From Nocardia iowensis (GTDB lineage: Bacteria > Actinomycetota > Actinomycetes > Mycobacteriales > Mycobacteriaceae), in assembly GCF_019222765.1 (NCBI RefSeq), contig NZ_CP078145.1, forward strand, positions 2,108,001 through 2,172,000: 64,000 nucleotides of DNA. Reading direction: 5' to 3'. Each line of letters starts with the position of its first letter. Within the stretch, counting starts at the first letter, position 1. This document shows, piece by piece, positions 44,054-53,217 of the stretch. The notes under the pieces were generated by a model. It had not been told where the DNA came from and searched no databases. It saw only the letters and a program-made list of their open reading frames with translations. The position numbers were made by a program, and so were the translations under genes.

Positions 44054-44536
44054 ATGTCGAGCCAATATCAGCCGCCCGCGGGCTGGTCGCCGCCGGGCGC
44101 CCAGTTCCAGAGTCGCAGCGGCGTCGGCCGCACGCTGACCGGCACGCTGATCGCGTTGGTGATCACGCCGATCGGGATCGGGCTCGCCGCGCACGGCGCG
44201 CTGGACACCAGGCAGTGGGTCATTCTCGGCGGCTCGGCCGACCGGTGGGGTTCGAACTTCCAGATCATCGGCGGTGCGGTGCTGCTGTTCCTGGTTGCGG
44301 CGCTGGCCGCGTTCTCCCCGGTGGGCACGGCGATCGCGGGCCTGGTGTGGGGTCTGATCCCCGGGGTGTTGCACATCCTGTTCCCGGAAGACACCTACCG
44401 GCAGATCGAGAATTTGCCCGAGCTGGCCGACGATTTTCATCTCGCACTGCACAATTGGGTGCTGAACGGCTTCGCGCTGCTTACCGGAGTGTTCCTGATC
44501 GGCGCGGGTATCGCGGCCACCTTGCGGCGCAAATGA
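44054..44536 (+). CDS. Hypothetical membrane protein, 160 aa
   Basis: A Pro/Gln-rich cytoplasmic N-terminus (SSQYQPPAGWSPPGAQFQ) and four hydrophobic segments, TLIALVITPIGIGLAAHGAL, FQIIGGAVLLFLVAALAAFS, AIAGLVWGLIPGVLHILF and NGFALLTGVFLIGAGIAA. GCAGGAGG is upstream of the ATG. No domain or catalytic residue recognised. Closed by the hairpin at 44544. Confidence 0.82.
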   Translation: MSSQYQPPAGWSPPGAQFQSRSGVGRTLTGTLIALVITPIGIGLAAHGALDTRQWVILGGSADRWGSNFQIIGGAVLLFLVAALAAFSPVGTAIAGLVWGLIPGVLHILFPEDTYRQIENLPELADDFHLALHNWVLNGFALLTGVFLIGAGIAATLRRK

Positions 44537-44543
44537 ACCAGGA

Positions 44544-44569
44544 CCGCGCCCACATCCCGGTGGGCGCGG
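44544..44569. terminator. Bidirectional terminator before rtcB end
   Basis: A perfect 10-bp stem, CCGCGCCCAC (44544-44553) with GTGGGCGCGG (44560-44569), and a 6-nt loop, lies between convergent genes. Confidence 0.82.
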
Positions 44570-44576
44570 CCCGAAT

Positions 44577-45800
44577 TCAGCCCTTGACGCAGAGCACCTG
44601 CCGCAGTGTCGCGACGACATCGACCAGGTCGCGCTGCGCGGCGATGACCTCGTCGATGTCCTTGTAGGCGGCCGGGATCTCGTCCACCACGCCCGCGTCC
44701 TTGCGCGATTCGACGCCCTCGGTCTGGGCGACGAGGTCGGCGACGGTGAACTGCTTCTTCGCCGCATTGCGGCTCATCCGCCGTCCCGCACCGTGCGAGG
44801 CCGACTGGAACGAGGCCGGATTTCCCTTGCCGCGCACCACATAGGAGCGGGTGCCCATCGAACCCGGAATCAGCGCGAGATCACCCGCGCCCGCCCGGAC
44901 CGCACCCTTGCGAGTCACCAGCATCGGGATGCCGTCGATGAGCTCCTCGGCCACATAATTGTGGTGGCAGGAGATCGGCTGCTCGAAACGTACCTCGCGC
45001 TCGGCGAATTCGTCGCGGACCGCGCGGCACACCAGCGCGAGCATCACCGCGCGATTGCGTGCGGCGTACTCCTGCGCCCAGCTGAGGTCGCGCCGGTAGG
45101 CATCCATTTCCGGTGTGCCGGAAAGGAATACGGCGAGATCGCGATCGGGTAGGTCGACGTTGTGCGGCAGCTTCCTGGCCACGGCCATGTGCCGCTCGGC
45201 GAGTTCCTTGCCGATATTGCGGCTGCCGGAATGCAGCAGGATCCACACCGCGTCGTCCTGGTCGAGGCAGACCTCGATGAAGTGATTGCCGCCGCCGAGG
45301 GTGCCCATCTGCTTGTGCGCCTTGGTCTCTCGTGCGCGCACGCCCTCGTCAAGCGAGGCGAACGAACCCCAGAAACGATCCCAGCCCGCCCGCAGCGTCG
45401 CGGTGCTCGCGCCGAGCGAGGCAACCGCTGAGCCGAGCTCGGCGACGTTGACCGCGTCGTCGTGCGCGTGGAAGCCGACCGGCACCGCGGCCTCGATCCG
45501 GGACCGCAGCGAGCGTAGGTCGTCCGGCAGATCCGCGGCGGTGAGATCGGTCTTGACGCTCTCCATGCCGCAGCCGATGTCCACCCCGACCGCGGCCGGG
45601 GACACCGCGTCCTGCATCGCGATCACCGAGCCGACCGTGGCACCCTTGCCGAGGTGCACGTCCGGCATGACGCGGACGCCGTGGACCCATTTCAGCGCGG
45701 CGATATTCCGCAGCTGCTGCAGCGCGGCCTGCTCGACCGCGTGCTCGTCGGCCCACATAAGCGTCTGCGCCCGGGTACCGCGCAGCTCGACGGGAAACAT
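44577..45800 (-). CDS. rtcB: RNA-splicing ligase RtcB, 407 aa
   Basis: GTP-dependent ligase joining 3'-phosphate or 2',3'-cyclic phosphate to 5'-OH RNA ends. Mn-binding residues are seen in MPDVHLGKGATVGSV, VGVDIGCGM, GGGNHFIEV and SHGAGRRMSR (His that takes the GMP). Full length. AAAGGATC precedes the ATG. No rtcA, rtcR or archease gene is nearby. A short dyad, CCTAC-N9-GTAGG, lies about 25 nt upstream in the leader. Confidence 0.93.
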   Translation of the reverse strand: MFPVELRGTRAQTLMWADEHAVEQAALQQLRNIAALKWVHGVRVMPDVHLGKGATVGSVIAMQDAVSPAAVGVDIGCGMESVKTDLTAADLPDDLRSLRSRIEAAVPVGFHAHDDAVNVAELGSAVASLGASTATLRAGWDRFWGSFASLDEGVRARETKAHKQMGTLGGGNHFIEVCLDQDDAVWILLHSGSRNIGKELAERHMAVARKLPHNVDLPDRDLAVFLSGTPEMDAYRRDLSWAQEYAARNRAVMLALVCRAVRDEFAEREVRFEQPISCHHNYVAEELIDGIPMLVTRKGAVRAGAGDLALIPGSMGTRSYVVRGKGNPASFQSASHGAGRRMSRNAAKKQFTVADLVAQTEGVESRKDAGVVDEIPAAYKDIDEVIAAQRDLVDVVATLRQVLCVKG

Positions 45801-45937
45801 TGTTTCGATCCTTTCGTTGTCCTACTGATCAACGGTAGGGATCGCCGGGGTGCGGTGCACTCGAATAAATACGTGGCGTGGACGAGTAGTTCTACCGGAG
45901 TTACCGGGCAGTGGTGTTGGGGTAGGTGAACCTCCGC

Positions 45938-47032
45938 CTACGCTCCGGCCGTGCGCGGTCTGCTGATGGACTTCGCCCGCCCATAAGCGTCCTCGGCATT
46001 GATGTGGGCGATACCCGCGGCCAGGCGTTCGGCGTCGGCGGTGGTGATCAGGTCATCGGCGATCCATTCGTCGAGCAGTCGGCCGAGCCCGCGCCGCCAC
46101 CAGAGGGCGCCGAGGAAGTGCAGCTCCGGCAGGCCGTAGCCGTCCGACGAGTAACACAGCGAGCGGAAGGGCGCGAGCTCGAGCGCTTCGGCCAGCACGG
46201 CTTGGGCGCGATGTCCCACATAGGGAACGGTGAGTCCGACATCCATTCGGACATGCCCGAAGGCGTGCGCCAGGTAGGCGGCATTGCGATGGAACGGCCA
46301 GCAGTGCAGCAGCATCACCAGGAGACCGGTGTCCGCGGTTTTCCGGAGAAAGTCGGTGAGCAGCAAGGGATCCGCGCGATGCAGCCGCAGATCGGTGTCG
46401 CCGAAGCCGGTGTGGAATTGCAGGGGCAGGCCGAATTCGGCGCCGATGCGGGCCCCGAGACCCACTAGCCAGCCCAGGAGGTCCGGATCGGTGAGGCGGC
46501 GCTCGGGAATCACCGCGCGCGGCGGTCGATCACGTAGCGGGAAGTCCAGGCCGCACCGGTAGCCGACGATGGTCTTGAGCCCGACGGCGGTTCGGGCCCG
46601 CTCGCGCAGCCTGGCCTCGATCTGATCGAATACCGTCTTGCCCGCGCCCACTTCGGCGATCACCTGTTCGGCGACGTGTTCGAGCCGCACGACCTCGCGC
46701 ACCTCGCCGTCGGTCAGCGAACCGAAATCCGCTGTCCCACCGCCGAACCCGGTGTCGAGGAACCAGCTGGTGGTACCGGTGGCGCGCAGCAGCCGGACGG
46801 CGACTTCGCGCCAGCCGAGTTCGGCGCGGTGGGTCAGGTACGCGTCCGGGCCGACATGCGGCGGCAGATCGAGTGCCGGTGCGCACCATCGCCGGACGGC
46901 GAGGCCGATGGTGGAATCGAAGCTGCCGGTGGGTCCCTCGCTGAGCAGTCGCTCGAACCCGGCCCGGTCCAGATCGCGGGGGACGACACCGTGGCAATGG
47001 TGATCGGTGAGGGTGAGGCCTTCGGTCAGCAC
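45938..47032 (-). CDS. Amidohydrolase-family metal hydrolase, 364 aa
   Basis: Metal-binding start LTDHHCHGVV (HxH), LQFHTGFGDTDLRLH, MLLHCWPFHRNAAYLAHAFG and the Asp of LCYSSDGYGLPELH fit a TIM-barrel amidohydrolase (amidohydrolase-2 type). The GTG start at 47032 is 1 nt from the stop of the glutamine synthetase-like gene, so they are coupled. This pairing equals the two halves of FluG-type proteins. It may hydrolyse a gamma-glutamyl compound made by its neighbour; inference. Confidence 0.85.
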   Translation of the reverse strand: MLTEGLTLTDHHCHGVVPRDLDRAGFERLLSEGPTGSFDSTIGLAVRRWCAPALDLPPHVGPDAYLTHRAELGWREVAVRLLRATGTTSWFLDTGFGGGTADFGSLTDGEVREVVRLEHVAEQVIAEVGAGKTVFDQIEARLRERARTAVGLKTIVGYRCGLDFPLRDRPPRAVIPERRLTDPDLLGWLVGLGARIGAEFGLPLQFHTGFGDTDLRLHRADPLLLTDFLRKTADTGLLVMLLHCWPFHRNAAYLAHAFGHVRMDVGLTVPYVGHRAQAVLAEALELAPFRSLCYSSDGYGLPELHFLGALWWRRGLGRLLDEWIADDLITTADAERLAAGIAHINAEDAYGRAKSISRPRTAGA

Positions 47033-47033
47033 G

Positions 47034-48404
47034 TCAGAACCGCCAACGAGTCAGTGCGACAAGCTCTTCCGGGCTGGTGTCCGAGTAGCGTGTGGCCTCC
47101 GCGCGGCGCACGGTGAGCAGCGCGTCGTGCAGTTCGGGCCCCATGGCCTCGGCCAAGATCGCGGAATCCGCCAGCCGGTCGGCCGCCTCGGCGGGGCCGG
47201 TCGGCAGCCTGCGCACGCCAGAGATGAGCAGCTGTTCGGCATCGAAGGTGACCGGGTCGCCGCTGATTTCGGCGGGCAGCCGCAGTTCCTCGGCGACACC
47301 GGCCAACCCGGCGGCGATGACCGAACCCACGATGAGATAGGGGTTGCCGGTCGCATCGAAGCATTTGACCTCGGCATTGGCGGCCCACTCTTCGGTGCCG
47401 CGCACGCCGGTGACGAAACGCAATGCCGCCTCCCGGGTTTCCCGGCCCCAGCATTGCCAGATGCCCGCCCAGCGGGACGGGACCAACCGCAGGAAGCTCG
47501 CCGGATTGCCGGCACCCACGGCGACCAGTGCGGGCAGTTCGCGCAGCACGCCGGCCAGGAATGCCTCGCCGGTCCGGCGCATGCCGTAGGGGCCGTCGCC
47601 GGTGGCGAACAGCGGACCTTCGTCGTCTTGGGCGGAAAAGTGCAGGTGCGCACCGGATCCGGTGCCGCCGGGCTCGAGACAGGGGGCAAGCAGCGCACGC
47701 CAGCCGTACTGCAGGCTGACCTGGCGGATGGTGTGCCGCACCAGTATCGCGTCGTCGGCGGCGCCGACCGGATCGGACGGTTGGACGGACAGTTCCAGCT
47801 GGCCTGGCGCGTATTCCGGATGGAACTGGTCGACGAGGATTCCCTGCCGGTCCAGCACGGCGATCAGTTCCCTGGCGTAGTCGGCGACCTGCCCGAGTCG
47901 CACCATGCCGTAGGCGGGGCCATAGGCGGCCGGGGTGAAGTCGGCGGAGTCGTCCCGGCCAACAGACCATTCGGTCTCGAATGCCATGGACAGTCGAAGC
48001 CCCGCTCGCCGCGCGCTCTCGGCCTGGCGGGCCGCGAATCCGCGCTGGCAGGCGGCGAAACGGGTGCCGTCCTGGGTGTATTTGTCGGTGGGCGCCCACG
48101 CCCAACCCGGCTGACAGGCGAGTTCGGTCAGCATCGAGAGGTCAGGAACCAGCCGCAGGTCGCCGTCGGGTCCGCCGAGGTACTTTCCGACCGCCATCAC
48201 ATCGTCGAAGCCGAACGTCTCGAAGCACGGCGACACCCCGATCCCGTGCCGCGCCGCCTGCGCGAGCCGCCGCATCGGCACCGTCTTCACCCGGGTGATC
48301 CCGGCGTTGTCGACGAACGTCAACGCGACAATGTCGGCATCCAGCCTGCCGATCAGTGCCGAATTGTCGTCATCGGACGGTATGCGCTCCGGCATGGTTG
48401 CCAT
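47034..48404 (-). CDS. Glutamine synthetase-like ligase, 456 aa
   Basis: The C-terminal catalytic domain keeps MAFETEWSV, HPEYAPGQLELSV and GGTGSGAHLHFSAQD, the metal and ATP ligands of the glutamine synthetase superfamily. The N-terminal beta-grasp part (FVDNAGITRVKTVPM) is degenerate. It resembles GlnA3/FluG-type gamma-glutamyl ligases for amines rather than the housekeeping enzyme. Start ATG 48404, with ATG 48395 also possible. Followed by the amidohydrolase; upstream is the palindromic element at 48492 and then rbsK. Confidence 0.85.
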   Translation of the reverse strand: MATMPERIPSDDDNSALIGRLDADIVALTFVDNAGITRVKTVPMRRLAQAARHGIGVSPCFETFGFDDVMAVGKYLGGPDGDLRLVPDLSMLTELACQPGWAWAPTDKYTQDGTRFAACQRGFAARQAESARRAGLRLSMAFETEWSVGRDDSADFTPAAYGPAYGMVRLGQVADYARELIAVLDRQGILVDQFHPEYAPGQLELSVQPSDPVGAADDAILVRHTIRQVSLQYGWRALLAPCLEPGGTGSGAHLHFSAQDDEGPLFATGDGPYGMRRTGEAFLAGVLRELPALVAVGAGNPASFLRLVPSRWAGIWQCWGRETREAALRFVTGVRGTEEWAANAEVKCFDATGNPYLIVGSVIAAGLAGVAEELRLPAEISGDPVTFDAEQLLISGVRRLPTGPAEAADRLADSAILAEAMGPELHDALLTVRRAEATRYSDTSPEELVALTRWRF

Positions 48405-48491
48405 GAGCACCAACGATAGCCCGCCAGGTTGCCCCCTGAAGTCGACTCGCCCCCGAACCCACTGCGCGCCACCGAGTTCACGGTGACGCCA

Positions 48492-48549
48492 TGATCAACG
48501 GCACGTGCTGGTCTACTCAGCGAATGCCGCCGTCATGTGCCGTTGATCA
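48492..48549. repeat. Dispersed palindromic element, copy 2
   Basis: 58 bp with perfect 13-bp arms TGATCAACGGCAC and GTGCCGTTGATCA and a 32-nt centre containing GTCTACTCAGCG. It lies 12 bp past the rbsK stop and could fold as a long hairpin. Related to copy 1 at 36065. Confidence 0.7.
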
Positions 48550-48561
48550 GGGTCGGCGCCG

Positions 48562-49440
48562 CTACTGTGCCGCGAGTGCGGCGCTGATTTCTTCGCTGGT
48601 GGGAATCGAAGTGCTTGCGCCGAGCTTGGTGGTAGCCAGTGCGCCTGCGGTGCCTGCCCAGGTCAACGCCCATTCCGGGCCGCGATGCCAGGCGGCGGCC
48701 AGTGCACCGGTGAAGCTGTCGCCCGCGCCGGTGGTGTCGACGACGTCGACCCTGGGGCTCGGCTGGGACAGTTGCGCACCGTCCGGGCCTCGGTAGGCGG
48801 CGCCGTCCGCGCCGCGCGTCACGACCACATGGGCGACCGGATCGAGGGCGGCGCCGAGCTGTTCGGCCTCGCCCGAATTCACCACCGCCACATCGACATT
48901 CGCCCACAGTTCGGCGGGCAGCTGTTGGGCCGGGGACGGATTGAGCAGCACCGTGGTGCCGTTCGCGCGGGCGTGCCGCGCGGCCGCCGTTACCGTGTCG
49001 ATCGGAATCTCCAACTGGCACAACAGCAGATCGGCGGCGGCGATCACGTCGAGGTCTTCCTCGGTGAGCTCGGTCAGCCGGGCGTTCGCACCACCGACCA
49101 CGATGATGCTGTTCTCACCGCCGCTGTCCACCACGATCGCGGCCACGCCGCTCGGCCCGTCGACGGTCCGCAGTCGCTCGACGCCGACCGCCGAATCGGT
49201 CAGCGCGCGCCGTAGTTCGGCGGCGAACACGTCGTCGCCGACCGCGCCGAGGAACTGCACGGCGCCACCGGCCCGCTGCGCGGCGATCGCCTGATTCGAC
49301 CCCTTGCCGCCGGGCACCGTCGCGAAGCCCGTGCCGAGCACCGTCTCGCCGGGCACCGGGCGTCGCTCGGTGATGGTCACCAGATCCATGTTGATACTGC
49401 CGAGCACAGCGATCGAGGGCGTGTCCGTCTTTTCGGCCAT
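48562..49440 (-). CDS. rbsK: Ribokinase, 292 aa
   Basis: PfkB-family sugar kinase: [20 protein letters not shown] and [15 protein letters not shown] (ribose site), and [20 protein letters not shown] with the catalytic Asp (GAGD). Phosphorylates D-ribose to ribose-5-phosphate. A ribokinase gene lies between proB and proA in M. tuberculosis too, so this marks the right edge of the accessory insertion. Divergent from proA with a 79-bp gap. Confidence 0.92.
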   Translation of the reverse strand: MAEKTDTPSIAVLGSINMDLVTITERRPVPGETVLGTGFATVPGGKGSNQAIAAQRAGGAVQFLGAVGDDVFAAELRRALTDSAVGVERLRTVDGPSGVAAIVVDSGGENSIIVVGGANARLTELTEEDLDVIAAADLLLCQLEIPIDTVTAAARHARANGTTVLLNPSPAQQLPAELWANVDVAVVNSGEAEQLGAALDPVAHVVVTRGADGAAYRGPDGAQLSQPSPRVDVVDTTGAGDSFTGALAAAWHRGPEWALTWAGTAGALATTKLGASTSIPTSEEISAALAAQ

Positions 49441-49519
49441 GCCGTCAGAGGCTAGTAGAGGCGCTGCGGTGTCCCACAGCGGTGGTTTTTGCCCTGGACC
49501 GGATCAGTAGGCTGTACCC

Positions 49520-50785
49520 ATGACGGTAGGAACGACGACCGGGCCCGATGTCCGCGAGGTGGTGCACGATGCCGCGCGCAAGGCTCGCGTCGCGTCGCGG
49601 GTGCTGGCCCAGCTGACCACCGCGCGGAAGAACGCCGCACTGCACGCCGCCGCCGACGCGCTCCTCGCCGCGGCGGACACGGTGCTCGAGGCCAACGCCG
49701 AGGATCTCGCCGAGGCGCAGGCCGCGGGTACCGAGGAGTCGCTGTTGGATCGGCTCCGGCTGACCAAGGCGCGCATCGACGGCATCGCCTCCGGCCTGCG
49801 TCAGGTGGCCGCGCTGCCCGATCCGGTCGGTGACGTGGTGCGCGGCTCGACGCTGCCGAACGGCCTGGAAATCCGCCAGGTCCGGGTGCCGCTCGGGGTG
49901 GTCGGCATGGTCTACGAGGCCCGGCCGAACGTCACCGTGGACGCCTTCGGGTTGGCGCTCAAATCCGGCAACGCGGCCCTGCTGCGCGGTTCATCCTCGG
50001 CCGCGCACTCGAATGCGGCGTTGGTCGCGGTGCTGCGGGAATCGCTTGTCGCGCAGGACATCCCGGCCGACGCCGTGCAGCTGCTGCCGAGCGCGGACCG
50101 CTCCAGCGTCACCCACCTGATCCAGGCTCGCGGACTGGTCGACGTGGTCATCCCGCGCGGTGGCGCCGGTCTGATCAGCGCCGTCGTCCGCGACGCCACC
50201 GTGCCGACCATCGAGACCGGTACCGGCAACTGCCACGTCTACGTGCACGCCGCCGCCGACCTGGACATGGCCGAGCAGATCCTGCTCAATGCCAAGACCC
50301 GCCGCCCCAGCGTCTGCAATGCCGCCGAGACGGTGCTCATCGATGACGCGATCGCCACCACCGCGGTGCCCCGGCTGATCGAGGCGCTGGAACGCCACGG
50401 CGTCACCGTGCACGGCGACCTGCCCGGCCTGGTGCCCGCGAACAGCAAGGACTGGGGCGAGGAGTATCTCACCCTCGATATCGCGCTCAAGGTGGTCGAC
50501 GGCCTGGACGCGGCCATCGAGCACATCAACACCTGGGGCACCGGGCACACCGAGGCCATCGTCACCGCCGAACTGGCCGCCGCCCGCGAATTCACCAGCC
50601 GGGTCGACGCCGCGGCGGTCATGGTGAATGCTTCTACCGCGTTCACCGACGGCGAGCAGTTCGGGTTTGGTGCCGAGATCGGCATCTCCACCCAGAAGCT
50701 GCACGCCCGCGGCCCCATGGCGCTACCGGAACTGACCTCCACCAAGTGGATCGTGTGGGGCGACGGCCAGATTCGGCCCGTATAG
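49520..50785 (+). CDS. proA: Gamma-glutamyl phosphate reductase, 421 aa
   Basis: Second step of proline synthesis, reducing gamma-glutamyl phosphate with NADPH to the semialdehyde. [40 protein letters not shown] and the catalytic Cys in [19 protein letters not shown] are all present, and the ending [18 protein letters not shown] is canonical. Full length. Start ATG 49520. The gene that supplies its substrate, proB, is 42 kb away. Confidence 0.97.
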   Translation: MTVGTTTGPDVREVVHDAARKARVASRVLAQLTTARKNAALHAAADALLAAADTVLEANAEDLAEAQAAGTEESLLDRLRLTKARIDGIASGLRQVAALPDPVGDVVRGSTLPNGLEIRQVRVPLGVVGMVYEARPNVTVDAFGLALKSGNAALLRGSSSAAHSNAALVAVLRESLVAQDIPADAVQLLPSADRSSVTHLIQARGLVDVVIPRGGAGLISAVVRDATVPTIETGTGNCHVYVHAAADLDMAEQILLNAKTRRPSVCNAAETVLIDDAIATTAVPRLIEALERHGVTVHGDLPGLVPANSKDWGEEYLTLDIALKVVDGLDAAIEHINTWGTGHTEAIVTAELAAAREFTSRVDAAAVMVNASTAFTDGEQFGFGAEIGISTQKLHARGPMALPELTSTKWIVWGDGQIRPV

Positions 50786-50809
50786 GCATATAGGGAGCGA
50801 GCGGCGCGC

Positions 50810-51724
50810 ATGCCACTCGATTCCGAGGAAGGACTGCACGTGGCCCCCATTCCCGAGGCGCCCCAGGAGCCGATCTTCGCGTCGGTCGACGATGTGATCG
50901 ATCAGCTGGCCGGCACGGGCTATCTCGCCGACAAGGCCACTGCCACCTCGGTGTTCCTCGCCGACCGGCTCGGCAAGCCACTGCTCGTCGAGGGTCCGGC
51001 CGGCGTCGGCAAGACCGAGCTGGCGCGCGCGGTCGCGCAGACCTCCGGCGCCGAACTGGTCCGTCTGCAGTGCTACGAGGGTGTCGACGAGGCTCGCGCT
51101 TTGTACGAGTGGAACCACGCCAAGCAGATCCTGCGGATCCAGGCGTCCAGTGAGAACGCCTGGGAAGAAACCAAGGCCGACGTCTTCACCGAGGAATTTC
51201 TGCTGTCGCGGCCGCTGCTCACCGCGATCCGGCGCAGCGATCCGACGGTGCTGCTGATCGACGAGACCGACAAGGCCGACGTCGAAATCGAGGGTCTGCT
51301 GCTCGAGGTGCTCAGCGATTTCGCGGTGACCGTCCCGGAGCTGGGTACCATCACCGCGAGTCGCAAGCCGTTCGTCGTGCTGACCTCCAACGCCACCCGC
51401 GAGCTATCCGAGGCGCTCAAGCGCCGCTGCCTCTACCTGCACCTGGACTTCCCGGACGAGGAGTTGGAGCGGCGCATCCTGGCCAGCCGGGTGCCGGAGC
51501 TGTCCGCCGCCGTCGCCGCCCAGCTGGTGCGGATCGTGCACGTGCTGCGCGGCATGCAGCTGAAGAAGCTGCCCTCGGTGGCCGAGTCGATCGACTGGGG
51601 TCGCACGCTGCTCGCGCTCGGCATGCACGACCTGGACGACAGCGCGGTGCGCGCCACGCTCGGCGTCGTGCTCAAGCATCAGAGCGATCACCAGCGCGCA
51701 CTGGCCGAGCTGAAGCTGGCCTGA
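50810..51724 (+). CDS. MoxR-family AAA+ ATPase, 304 aa
   Basis: Walker A LLVEGPAGVGKTELARAVAQ, Walker B TVLLIDETDKAD, sensor VVLTSNATRELSEAL and arginine finger in KRRCLYLHLDFP. MoxR ATPases work with VWA-domain partners to assemble or load metal/cofactor on enzymes. The VWA partner starts 5 nt downstream. A pair like this follows proA in M. tuberculosis (Rv2426c-Rv2425c). Confidence 0.93.
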   Translation: MPLDSEEGLHVAPIPEAPQEPIFASVDDVIDQLAGTGYLADKATATSVFLADRLGKPLLVEGPAGVGKTELARAVAQTSGAELVRLQCYEGVDEARALYEWNHAKQILRIQASSENAWEETKADVFTEEFLLSRPLLTAIRRSDPTVLLIDETDKADVEIEGLLLEVLSDFAVTVPELGTITASRKPFVVLTSNATRELSEALKRRCLYLHLDFPDEELERRILASRVPELSAAVAAQLVRIVHVLRGMQLKKLPSVAESIDWGRTLLALGMHDLDDSAVRATLGVVLKHQSDHQRALAELKLA

Positions 51725-51728
51725 GCCG

Positions 51729-53156
51729 ATGGCCGCGCGATCGCTGCCCGCGCCCGGCGTGGAACTGACCGCGCCGCACGGGCTGCCCGGGCATCTCGTC
51801 GGGTTCGTCGAAGCGCTGCGTGAGCGCGGCATTCCGGTGGGTCCGTCGGAAACCGTGGACGCGGGCCGGGTGGTGACCGTGCTCGACCTGCTGGACCGCG
51901 AGGTGCTGCGCGAGGGCCTGGCGTGTGCGCTGCTGCGCCGGACCACGCATCGCGCGACGTTCGACGGACTGTTCGATCTGTGGTTCCCGATCACGGTAGG
52001 GGAGCGCACCGCCGGACGTGACGAAGTGGAGATTCCCAGGACACCTACGGGCGAAGTGGACATCGCGGCGCTGCGGGAATTGCTCGCGGAACTGTTGACC
52101 GAGGAAGCCTCCGACGCGCGTTTGGAGGCATTGGCTGCCCAGCTGGTCGAGCAACTCGGCCAGTATCAGTCGGCGAGTGGGCCGTCGTTCTCGGCCTATC
52201 AGGCGTTGAAAGATGTTCAGCCGCAGACGTTGCTGGCCAAGATCCTGGCCGGGCTCGCGGCCGGGCCGGATGTCAGCGCATTCGACACCGAGGTCGCCCG
52301 GCGGACCGCGCGCGGGCGCATCGATCAGTTCCGGGCCTCCGTGGAAGCGGAAACGCGGCGGCGGGTGGCCGAGCGGATCGGACGCGAACGCGTCGCCAGC
52401 TATGGCGTACCGCGCCAATCCGAAGACATCGACTTCCTGCGCGCCTCCGAGTCCGAGCTGGCCGCGATGCGGCGCAGCACCCAGCAGTTGGCGCGCATCC
52501 TGGCCTCGCGGCTTGCCGTGCGGCGCAGACATTCCCGGCGTGGCGAGATCGATTTGCGGAAGACGCTGCGCAAGTCGATGTCGACCGGTGGCGTGCCCAT
52601 CGACCTGGTGAACCGCAAGCCTCGGCCCGGGCGCCCGGAGCTCGTCCTGCTGTGCGACGTGTCCGGCTCGGTGGCAGGCTTCAGCAACTTCACCCTGCTG
52701 CTGGTCAACGCGCTGCGCGAACAGTTCTCGCGGGTGCGGATTTTCGCGTTCGTCGACCAGACCGATGAGGTGACCCAGTTCTTCGATCCGCGCACGCAGT
52801 TGGACAAGGCGATGGCCCGGATCTTCACCGAGGCACGCGTTGTCGGCATGGACGGGCACTCCGATTACGGCAACGCGCTGGCCGGATTCGCCAGAGACTT
52901 TCCAGATGCCGTCACCGCCCGCAGCTCACTGCTGATTCTCGGCGACGCGCGCACCAATTACCGTGACCCCGAACTGGAGACGCTGCGATCGCTGGTGCGT
53001 ACCGCCAAGCACGCGCACTGGCTCAATCCGGAGATGCGAACCAATTGGGGTTCGGGCGATTCCGCCGCCGACAAGTACCGGCAGGTGATCGAGATGCACG
53101 AATGCCGCTCGGCCAGTCAGCTGACGGCCGTGGTGTCGCGCCTGCTTCCGGTGTGA
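51729..53156 (+). CDS. VWA domain (CoxE-type) protein, 475 aa
   Basis: The N-terminal ~270 residues are helical. The VWA domain has the MIDAS motif LVLLCDVSGSVAGFSNFTLL, and SDYGNALAGFARDF and SLLILGDARTNYRDPEL complete the metal site. This is the usual partner of the MoxR ATPase just upstream; together they act as a metal-insertion or protein-remodelling chaperone. Start ATG 51729, 5 nt after the moxR stop. Confidence 0.9.
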   Translation: MAARSLPAPGVELTAPHGLPGHLVGFVEALRERGIPVGPSETVDAGRVVTVLDLLDREVLREGLACALLRRTTHRATFDGLFDLWFPITVGERTAGRDEVEIPRTPTGEVDIAALRELLAELLTEEASDARLEALAAQLVEQLGQYQSASGPSFSAYQALKDVQPQTLLAKILAGLAAGPDVSAFDTEVARRTARGRIDQFRASVEAETRRRVAERIGRERVASYGVPRQSEDIDFLRASESELAAMRRSTQQLARILASRLAVRRRHSRRGEIDLRKTLRKSMSTGGVPIDLVNRKPRPGRPELVLLCDVSGSVAGFSNFTLLLVNALREQFSRVRIFAFVDQTDEVTQFFDPRTQLDKAMARIFTEARVVGMDGHSDYGNALAGFARDFPDAVTARSSLLILGDARTNYRDPELETLRSLVRTAKHAHWLNPEMRTNWGSGDSAADKYRQVIEMHECRSASQLTAVVSRLLPV

Positions 53157-53217
53157 GGATCGGCGTCATCAGCGTTCGTTAAGAGAACCATTGGGCCTTG
53201 CCGCGAGGATGCCCACC

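Noticed and set aside
45825..45836. TGATCAACGG in the rtcB leader as a third copy of the palindromic element
   Set aside because: Only one arm of about 10 bp matches; no second arm at the right distance.
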